From NCBI GenBank assembly GCA_902806575.1, contig CADCXD010000008.1, positions 2,666,001 through 2,730,000 on the forward strand: a stretch of DNA of 64,000 nt. The letters run 5' to 3'. The DNA comes from Jackrogersella multiformis (Eukaryota; Ascomycota; Sordariomycetes; Xylariales; Hypoxylaceae). The position numbers were made by a program, and so were the translations under genes. The notes beneath the pieces are model-generated. The model ran no database searches. It worked only from the letters and a program-made list of their open reading frames with translations, and had not been told where the DNA came from. Positions 55,151-64,000 of the stretch are shown here, piece by piece; the first letter of the stretch is position 1, and each line of letters begins with the position of its first letter.

Positions 55151-56750
55151 TCACGTGCGGCCCTCGCCGGTGTAGCTCGACCTTCTCGGGCCCCTAGCGA
55201 AGGAGAAGTTGCCGTGGTGCTGGTTCTCTTCATCCCCGACAACATTGTGGTGATTATCTACGTCCTTCTCGTCGCGCTTCTCACTGACGACGGCAACTTC
55301 GACGTGCTTGTGAATGTTATTCGGGGCGGGCGCGGCACCGGGCGCGGCACCGGGCGCGCTGCCGGTAGTGCTCGTGTCGGTCCAACCCTTGAGGTCTTGC
55401 ATCTTGACGTCGTCTACCATTCGCTCCTCGCTCTCGTTGAAGGTGATGTTCGTGATGGGGTTCGCAGTAGGAGGTCCGCCGCGGCGTCGCCAGGTCTGAT
55501 GGCTACCGCCGCCGAATGTGCGCAGGTCGCTTCTGGACTCCTTGTCGGTCAACTTCTGCGACTTTTGTTGCGAGCGCAGCGACGTAAGCAGAGAGCCTAA
55601 GAAGGGACTAAGCCAGGTCTTGATGAGAGGGAAGACCATGGGCAGGTTGGTGGTAATGACGGCCACGAAGGTCTCCCGGACGGCCCAGGATCCGGCCAGC
55701 TGTGCACCATTTACCGGGTCCTATGTGACATGTAAGCTCGTCGATACTCGCCGATTGGGCTACGCCGCAGAGGCACAGTAGACTTACGGTTACAATGAGC
55801 GCGCATCGCAGGATGGCACAAGCAACGACAAACAATCCTCCGCTGAAAAGAATTATCAGGCCGAACTTCTTCGCAGGCCTCAAGCTCGAATGCCAAAGCA
55901 TCGGGACAGGAATGGAGATCAGGTATAGATCAGTGATCACGTTCATGGACAGGTAGACCCAGATGAGCTGGTTCGAAATGGCGGGCTGGCATACGTCTGG
56001 ATAATCGCGAAATGTGAGCATTGGTTCATCATCGTTGGGGGTGCATAGGGATACATACTGCCGGGGTCGGGGTTAATCTGCCAATATCTGTAAAAAGGTC
56101 GGCAAGAGAGGAAAAGATTTAATGTGACGGTAACGAAGCTGGCTATAAGGAGTCCGAAACCGACATAAATACGGATCAAGTAAGTTCGGCTCAAACCCGC
56201 CTATGTGTACACTTAGCAATAGACCTTTTGGAGATTCCCAGATCAGTAAACAAGTTCTTACCGTTAACCGTATGTAGAAGACTAAAAGCGATGCCTTGAG
56301 CGACCAAAGAAGCACTGAGTACGACGACCATCCGGCAATTTGAATCTTGGAACCGACAACTCTGAAGATCAGTTAGTACGCTTCCTCGTCGTCGTCTCTC
56401 TCCCTCCGTCTCCATCCGGCTCGGCATACCTCGTTTTGAATTCAGCACTGTCGGGCGATAACGCAACTCGTTGAGCATCTGTCATGCCGTTGTTGGCTAA
56501 CCCCTGAGCGACGGCACCGACTGAATATGCAAGACTCGTCTCGACGGCATAAAATGTCTGGCCACATGTTAATTGGACGGGCAACCTCGCCGGTGTCGAG
56601 GGCATCACTAACCGCTCCAAGCCACACTAGATAATCATCGGCTTGCAAACCTCTGAATCCCACCGCCTTCACGCGGGCGTACGTCCGGAGCACAGTAACG
56701 ACAATACCGATGGATAACAGCGTCCAAGCTTCTATCGTGAACTGAAGCAT
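55151..56750 (-). CDS. fungal rhodopsin-domain (SAT4/PTH11-like) integral membrane protein
   Basis: Six exons (56750-56613, 56557-56430, 56361-56262, 56200-56059, 55996-55788, 55720-55151) sum to 428 residues. Landmarks in order: FRGLQADDYLVWLGA, TFYAVETSLAYSVG, ANNGMTDAQRVAL, VVGSKIQIAGW, YSVLLWSLKASLLVFYIRLT, VTLNLFLSCRPFYRYWQI, VCQPAISNQLIWVYLSMNVITDLY, PAKKFGLIILFSGGLFV and ETFVAVITTNLPMVFPLI. These define the seven-helix fungal rhodopsin-type family of unknown ligand. The long cytoplasmic tail has an APGAAPGAAPAP repeat. The frame stays open upstream of MLQFT to 56921, so the true start may be earlier. Unlike the relative at 33-34 kb, this copy looks intact. Confidence 0.87.
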
Positions 56751-59164
56751 AGCCGCAGCTGCTGCAGCTTGGCGGCAGCCGCCGCGGCGGGGTCGGCAGG
56801 TGCTTCGGGCGAAGACATAACGTCGAACTAGAGAGCGTAAGAAGCGAAGCGCGAATGAGAGACAGGTGACGATAAAGGCGCTAGAGTTGACTAAGTGGAC
56901 TGGTGAAGATGAACGGATCAAACAGGTGTCACGACTTTTTCCTATTTAAAGGTCCTGGTGGGCGATTCGTATATAATAATCCCCTGCGTATAATTTGTTC
57001 AACATTTGGAACTCGACAGGAGGGTCTTTGTGTGAATGGCGTTATGACTGGTCAATTCCTGACAGATAGATCGGGGTATAAACATGGGTCACTTTATGAG
57101 CCTGAACCACAATTTGGCTGCGTCGACCAGGGGCGGGCTAATCTCGAGGCATCATCAGGGTGGATAACTGATGGGGTACCCGGTGAGAGATCTGCGGAAG
57201 TTGGAACTGAATCTGGAGTTCGACTGCAATTATCGTTCGTGTCACGGCGTCGGTCACTCACTCTGGTATTTAAGACGTTTAGCTATCAACTGCATGATCA
57301 CATACACGGGTGTTATCTGCCTCGTAATGCTTGATGCTCAATGCAGGAACAAATATGTATGTATGTGCGTATGTATGTATGTATGTCGTGAATCGAGTTA
57401 TCACCATCTCCTTATTCAAATCTTGGTAACCGAAGATGCATTTTTAATATTACCACCTGCCCCCTAAACCACCCCTAGATTTTGTGTATGTTTTGTGTAT
57501 TCGTCACATAAGCCCTAGAGCTCATACAGCTAATCTTCTGTCGACTGTAATATGCCGTATCCTATGAGACGGAAATCGACCCCGATTCTACCACATAGCA
57601 TGCATGAGAGCATGCACGGCTAAAGATCACTGTCACATTCCCTCAGGGGCCGGCGAGTTAGCCTCTGCAGGTTTGCGGGACCAGCCACGCTCTCAACCCT
57701 AGGCGTGGCTCTGGGCATTTTGCGGTCCTGGCTCTTCATCGTACGTAAGGCTCTACGTCCTAGCGCGGTAGGTGAGAGAGAAAACTTGGGTATGTAAAAT
57801 AAATCATCAAAATGTTCCCTCCCTAGTCTATAAACATATCGAAGGAAGAGGATGCTCAGGGGTTTGCTAGATAATATTCGACGATTGAAACTAGAGAAAG
57901 ACTAAGGAGAGGAGCCTCAAGAAAAGTCGGGAATTCCTCCCCGGCCTTCCTTACCAACTCGGCGCTACTAGCTGCATGCATAGTTCATATTAGCTCGGGG
58001 TTGTACCGTAATATACTATGTATATCTGAGGTTATTATGCATAACACCGTCTGAGAGATGTCTTCCATGCATTCTACTGTTATGTACATTGCTACATTGC
58101 TACATTATACATTATACATTATACATTATTACATTGCTACATAGCTACATACGTAGAACATATCTTGGAATCTACGATTGAAAAATCAAGATGGTGTGGT
58201 GTATCATATATTACATACCTGGTAAATATGCATGTTGGTGTAAGCGAGGATTCAATATAAGCTAACGTGTAAGCGAAGAAATTGATATTTAACATCAGTG
58301 ATGATACCATCAACAACGGCAGTCCATGGATCGTTGTTCATCGATCGCGCGGGCCTGTTTGTTATCTGAATCAGTGGTCAAATATTGATCATAGCTCTCG
58401 CTCTCTTTCTATCGTAAGACTCGAGACGTATCGGTCTGTTGGGAGCTATTTATTATCTTGGATTTCGTGCATGTCGCAACGGTAAAACCGGGGGACTGTT
58501 TAGATTTAGCAGGCTATAACAGGCCAGTTAATGTCAGGTTTAGACAGAGGGTGGGGTCTAGTGAGACGAAAAGGAGGCCTTGATGGTTCTTATGTATTGC
58601 GACGGCTGGACGGGTAAGACTAGACCAGGCCCGAAACGGGAAATTGATCGGCATGATCTTCTCGGCTAACATACTTGTTTGGCATTGGTGGGTAGATTAG
58701 CAGTTGGAGAGTTACCCTTTCAAGACAGCATCTCATCATACCTAACGGCCTACACTACACTACCTAATCCATCATGTATCCCTCATGTCGCCCCCAAAGT
58801 CCGGCCCCGTGCCCCCTTGCCTCGCACCGTACGACTTCAGGCGACTTAGATTAAGGGCGGACCGTCGGGATGGGGGATGGGGGATGAGGCAAGAGGCCGT
58901 TTTCCTTGCTCAGCATGGAGAAGGGGTCGAGGCCCTCCTGCGCGCGACGGTAGTGTAAAGGGGGACATGTTTAAGTGCGCTGATAAGACTACATACTAAG
59001 CCTGGCCTTCTAGGGGTTTCGAATTCCCAAGTTTACCCTATGTCCTGATTCCGCTTCCCGGTTTCTTTTTCCTATAACAATACATAGTAACTACGCACTA
59101 TCTAGGTGCATATGAGTAAGGCACGTCGGACAAAGACCGAGCGAGAGCGTATGTGTATATCGTC
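56751..59164. other. gene-poor gap with microsatellites
   Basis: About 2.4 kb. A (GTAT)n tract lies at 57355-57388. A (ACATT/GCTACATT) tract lies at 58085-58155. No coding family recognised in the frames at 56903-57467 or 58282-58485. Confidence 0.5.
58085..58155. repeat. TACATT-type microsatellite
   Basis: Repeats of GCTACATT and ATACATT (for example ACATTATACATTATACATT) run for about 70 bp in the gene-poor gap. Confidence 0.8.
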
Positions 59165-61255
59165 ATGGCTACCGCAACACCCTCCGAAAAATGTGATCCT
59201 ATCACTATGGACAATCATATTACGATGCAAAAACTAGACTGCGTCGTTGTCGGCGCCGGTAAGTCCTCCCTTTTTTTCTTATATCCGTCTTGATTCTACG
59301 TAGCATAGAAGAGGCAGGCACATATCCCGCGAAATAGCAAAAAGTACGCTTAGTTGACTCTCCCCGGCATCGCAGGGTGGTATGGATTGGCCGCGGCGAA
59401 GCAGTTCCACTGCACCCAACCGGAATGCTCGCTGGCCGTGTTCGACTCGCAGTCCAGCTTGGGCGGCACATGGGCCGATGATCGTCTGTATCCCGGCTTG
59501 AAGAGCAACAACCTGCTAGGAACGTTCGAATATCCCGACTTCCCCATGGACACGCCGACCTTCGGCGTCAAGCCGGGCGAACACATGCCGGGCGAGGTCA
59601 TCAACAGCTACCTCAAGGCGTACGCGTCCAGGTTCGGCATCGCCGACATGGTCCACCTCAACACGAAGGTGATGGTGGCCGAGCACCAAGACACCGTCGA
59701 GGGCGGCTGGGTCTTGACCGTGGCGCCCCCGGGACGAAGCGAGGTCCAGGTATTTGCTCGCCGCGTGGTCTTCGCCACGGGTCTCACCTCGGAGCCGTTC
59801 TTGCCGCATTTCGAGGGTCAAGAGTCCTTCGGCGGCAGGATATTCCACGGCAAGGAGTTTCGGCAGAACGCCGACACGCTGCAGACGGCGAAGAGGGTCA
59901 CCATCTTCGGCGGCACCAAGTTCGCCTGGGACGCCGTCTACGCGTATGCGACTGCGGGCGTGAAGGTGGACTGGGTTATCCGCTCGTCGGGTCATGGCCC
60001 GTGCTGGATCTCGCCGTCTTACGTGACGCCACTCAAGAAGTGGATCGAGAAGCTCGCTAGTAAGCTGATATGTCAACTCCGGGGAGATATGTACAAGTTC
60101 TAACGCGCGTGACTAGATGTGCGCTTCCTGACTTGGTTCAGCCCTTGCGTTTGGGGCGACGTGGACGGTTACGGCGGCATTCGTGGCTTTTACCACGGCA
60201 CAGCCGTTGGGCGAACTATCGTCAACTCTTTCTGGAAAGTGCTCGGCGGAGATGTCATCGGTCTTAACGATTACGACTCTAACCCGAAGACTGCTAAGCT
60301 GAAGCCCTGGACCGATCCGATGTTCACGGGATCCAGTTTCAGCATCTTGAATTACGATACCGACTTCATGGACATCGTCAAGAGCGACCTAGTTAACGTG
60401 TATGTTAGCGAGATCGACCATCTAAGCCCGGGGAAGGTCCACCTATCCGACGGCACCGACTTCGAGTCCGAAGTCCTGCTCGCTCACACCGGTTGGAAGC
60501 ACGTACCGCCTATCAAGTTCATGCCCGAAGGAATCGAGGGCGAATTGGGCATTCCGCACACTCTGAATGCCGACGCGCCGTCCACCGATCTCGCGAACGA
60601 CCCGGCGCTGGTCGAGAGGGTCGACAAGGAGATTCTCGAGCGGTTCCCAAGGCTGAGGGACCAGCCCGTATGGAACAAGAACTATATCCCCATGACCCAG
60701 CAGAAGGGCATCACGAGCACGGACGCGGTGACGCCGTACCAGCCGCTCACCCCGTATATGCTGCATCATTTCATCGTGCCGCCGTCCGAGCGCTTCCTCC
60801 GCGCCCGCGACACGGCGTTCATCGGCATCGTGTCGAACTTCAGCAACATGATCACGGCGCATGTGCAGGGCCTCTGGATCAGCGCCTACTTCGCGGGCAA
60901 GCTGGAGCTGGACCCGTCGGTCGCGGTCGGCGACAAGAAGGCCATGGACCACCTCCGCTACCAGACGATGCTGCACAACCGCTTCGGGAAATGGCGCTAC
61001 CCTACCGACTGGGGCTCCAAGAACCCCAACTTCATCTTCGACGCCGTGCCGTACCTCGACCTGCTGCAGCGCGACCTGGGCCTGGACATCTACCGCAAGA
61101 AGGGCTTCTTCTCCGAGCTGTACGAATCGTACGGCCCGGAGGATTACCGCAGCGTCAACAACGAATGGATGGCGAAGTACGGAGAAATGAAGAAGCTGGA
61201 ATCCTCAGACGACAGCTTAAAATCTCTAGACTCGACAGAACCGGATCCGAAATAG
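59165..61255 (+). CDS. FAD-dependent monooxygenase (FMO/Baeyer-Villiger-like)
   Basis: Three exons (59165-59258, 59376-60059, 60117-61255) sum to 638 residues. The N-terminal FAD motif VVVGAGWYGLAA (about 27-38) is split by intron 1. SSLGGTWADDRLYPGLKSNN and a GTFEYPDFPM-like segment follow, as in class B flavoprotein monooxygenases. A second Rossmann-like RVTIFGGTKFAWDAVYAY (NADPH site) follows ARRVVFATGL. The C-terminal region includes LLAHTGWKH and VSNFSNMITAHVQGLWIS. This layout occurs often in fungal secondary-metabolite and degradation genes. It likely oxygenates a ketone or heteroatom of an unknown small molecule, with no transit or signal peptide seen. The third exon is very GC-rich. 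Confidence 0.88.
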
Positions 61256-64000
61256 GTCTTCTAGCTGTATAACTAGATCTCTATTTTGTACGGGTGCGCG
61301 GGCACGGCAAGGTTCACAAAAGTGGTTTGTACTTCTACGGGAGACGGACGGCATGGACGGAGTTCTCTTCGATATGTACCAAAAGCATTCAAATTTTGCT
61401 TTTCATTTTTTTGTCTATATCTACCTATTCAGGGCACGGTTGAGCTGGAGCGTCAGCGTTGTCATTTTTTCTTCTTTCCGAAGTTCGACATGTATGTATG
61501 CTTTGCAATTTTTTTACGTGGAAATTAGATGATACCCATAAATCTATTCCGAGGCGGGCATTCTACATGAGGAGGCTTGTGTATGCATAACACTATTTAC
61601 TCGGCAGCTTCGACATCCGTTGCGCCCGGCATAAATATCATGTGTTTACATACACTACTGTATATATTCCTGTCTAGTGTATGTACATTCATACCTTTCA
61701 TGGTCCCTATGCAGAAGTACGATGCATACGTGGCTTAGAGGAGAATAGGGATATTAATAAACACGCACTGTAGACCACTATGTTCAAAACGTGCTTCTCG
61801 TATACCTAGCATCAAGTGAAAATTCTACCCTGTCTAGTGTACCTAGATATGTAGCTAGCATTTTTCTACTGCGTACCTTGTACTATGCAAAGGTTTTCCA
61901 AGTTTCATCCTTTGATCATGCCAAACTCGAACCATCTCCGTCCAATGGACTCCCGACGGCGTGGATGCTGCTGCAAGGGATATATCGCGGGAGCTATTCG
62001 GTAACCCATCAGAGCGGACCGTTCTGCTCGTTACCTAGGTAGTGTAGTAAACGGACGATGATATGGTAACTGTATGCAGTCGACAAGCCCCTGTTCGTCG
62101 TGCTACCAACCTAAGCAGCCAAGCCGTATTTGGCAGGCGTCTTCTTCTCCAAACAGCTAAGTGAGAGAAATAGCCCGAAACCAAACACGGGGACTGACGG
62201 GACGGGGATTTGATGGGCTAATACGCATATGTGATAGTCTGAAGAAGAACATGACGCCCCTTACGCTGTCGAAACGCCATCGTCGCACAACAACACGATA
62301 CTGTAATATACATTAGTATAACTGACTAGTCAAGTTTTCTAAGGCTGTCACGTAGTATGGGTTTAGCCTAGTGTATCGGCGATTGCAAGGGTTAAGCAAG
62401 GGTTAAGTAAGGGTAATAAAACGATACTTATCGTCATTTCGCAGGCCCTGTCGTCGATGCTTATTAGCTTCCCAGCTTCCGTGCAGTATTTCCGCGCCGG
62501 CTGGCCTGTGCCAGGCTTGTACCGATACCTGACAGGGTCGGAAAACACTCACTTACAGCCGTAGTGCCTGGCAATATCGTTGCATAGGCTACGCAGTATT
62601 TACGTAGCTACAGCAGCCAAGTTAAGCAGCTCTATTAGCAATGAAGATCGCTGAAGTCTAGAATTACTATAGTCAGTTAGAAGTATGTACTAAAATTGCG
62701 TTGTGTTTCTATCCGTGCTGTCCGTGGGGGGCCGGGGAAGAGCATGGGGGCATAGGACTGGGGTATAGCAAGGATTAAACTAATAGTATGGACCGTTATA
62801 GGCTTATAATAGGTACACCGCATCGTGATGGAAGTTGCCGGTTACCAGCCACGCCCCTTTTCTGAAGTACTAGGTATTTGGCATTTCATAATCACGATTT
62901 AGTTTTAGCACGAGCCTGAGGCTGGTCAAGCAAGACAAAACCAGGGAAGTAAGGCAGGTAAGGATAGGTACAGTAGCTGGAAAAATTCTATTGTTCTAGA
63001 TCCCCAAACGAACAAAAGACCATGCCCATCAAACTTGCGTGTTTACCTCTATGTCCATAATTCAGTACGGTCATGGATCGAATCTTGGTTCTTCCTAACT
63101 AAATTCTCAATCCTCAGGGCCTTATTGTGAGGTAGTATACGTAATGTAATAAACTCGCTTGGTTAGCCTATGATTTATCGGCCGAGATATAAAACATGTT
63201 GCCAATCGTTACCGGCACGCTGGTAATGGGATTCTCGTATTCTATTTACCTACCTAATAGTAAAAGGTAGGTACCGATGGTGTTAACTTTCTGGTCGCTT
63301 ACGTAGTAAGACTCTTATTACTTAGTATGAGAAACATAACAAGTTTTAATAAGTTTAACTATTTAAACATAACGAAATCCACTTCTTTTAATTGCCGGGA
63401 TAATGATGATTTAGTTAGGAAGGTAGCCGAGCAATTTCGTCGAAATCTCGGAGGAAACACCAGTATTCGGTCAGTATAACGTAAATACTAATATGTTACT
63501 TATATTTCAAGTGACTAACGAGTAATTAGGATGAAGCCGAACCATGGCACATGAATATACACCAGGTATTCTTTATTAGGAAAGCTTTATAATACGATAT
63601 GTCTAATAACGATGTACCAATTGGTAAATATCGGGCTTCCCGCGTGGTCGATTGAAGGGTCTATGTTAAGATTCCCAAAGAACTATGCAGCGATTGCACA
63701 TGCGAAAAGATGGATCGCATTGAAGCCGCGGCCTGTTTTTTGCGCAATTCCATATTTGAACGACGGTGCGCCATTCTAGCAAACATGTTCACGGCTACGC
63801 CACCATCGCCTTGCGGTTCTCTTCTTTTTTAAGAGCGGGAAGGTTTGGCCTGTTTGCTCGACCAGCCAACAACTTGTCTGTCTGTGCAGGAAGGAGATCG
63901 AAGATTACTACGTACATACCTAGCCCTAACACCACGCCGGAAACAAGTCCGTATCAGTCGACAAATATGTTATGTTGACGTCAGCCTCGACATGGTCCAA
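61256..64000. other. gene-free right edge
   Basis: About 2.7 kb, AT-rich, with poly-pyrimidine stretches near 61400-61510. A CCTAGG motif lies near 62034. A GGGTTAAG repeat (AAGGGTTAAGCAAGGGTTAAGT) lies near 62388-62410. The frame at 63766-63978 has no family signal. No gene or RNA recognised. Confidence 0.5.

Noticed and set aside
56751..56921. Upstream in-frame extension of the rhodopsin-like gene
   Set aside because: The frame stays open, but the added residues are Arg-rich and unlike the family N-terminus; the ATG at 56750 was preferred.
58995..59035. GGGTTTCGAATTCCC resembling a tRNA T-arm
   Set aside because: Palindromic-like chance match; no cloverleaf could be drawn.
62363..62548. 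61-residue minus-strand frame near GGGTTAAG repeats
   Set aside because: No protein signature, and the short repeat is too brief to call telomeric or mobile.

Overview
The window is nuclear DNA of a filamentous ascomycete (Pezizomycotina). The gene families point to a Sordariomycete; a Xylariales-like fungus is my guess, not something I can prove. Genes are split by short introns of about 50-160 bp with GT(A/G)NGT donors, CTAAC/CTRAC-like branch sites and YAG acceptors. Families seen include fungal DUF3431, DUF3405, a CYP52-like P450, SAT4/PTH11-like 'rhodopsin' membrane proteins, Mid2-like surface sensors and hydrolase-NB-ARC-TPR (NLR-type) proteins. I see no rRNA, tRNA, CRISPR array or intact transposon. 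Exon boundaries were placed by hand, and for nearly every intact gene the exon lengths add up to a whole number of codons.

Layout. 0.7-2.9 kb: a decayed NLR-like gene (minus strand) butted against an inverted ankyrin-repeat fragment. 4.0-6.7 kb: a secreted GH29 alpha-L-fucosidase. 6.8-8.7 kb: a conserved fungal alpha/beta-hydrolase-fold protein. 9.6-10.6 kb: a cysteine-rich single-pass surface protein. 11.6-15.2 kb: DUF3431 protein, DJ-1/PfpI protein and a HAD dehalogenase. 16.0-28.3 kb is a housekeeping block: TSR3 (18S rRNA modification), GGA clathrin adaptor (trans-Golgi sorting), mitochondrial translation initiation factor 2, a conserved two-helix membrane protein and a PP28/PDAP1-like phosphoprotein. 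31.8 kb: a small thioredoxin isolated by long gene-poor flanks.

33.1-38.5 kb is a gene graveyard. It holds a rhodopsin-like membrane protein with a shifted C-terminus, an alpha/beta hydrolase lacking its catalytic middle, an alpha-oxoamine-synthase-like PLP enzyme with several breaks and no Schiff-base lysine, and a frameshifted fungal DUF protein. 39.8-44.0 kb: two tandemly duplicated Mid2-like surface proteins that differ by one intron. 44.7-46.6 kb: a DUF3405 type II membrane protein. 49.1-61.3 kb is an accessory, widely spaced set: CYP52-like P450, NmrA/isoflavone-reductase-like oxidoreductase, another rhodopsin-like membrane protein and a flavin monooxygenase. The last 2.7 kb appears non-coding.

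A short palindrome built on CCTAGG (TACCTAGGTA and variants) recurs throughout, nearly always in intergenic or intron sequence. It is the most pervasive signal not explained by genes.
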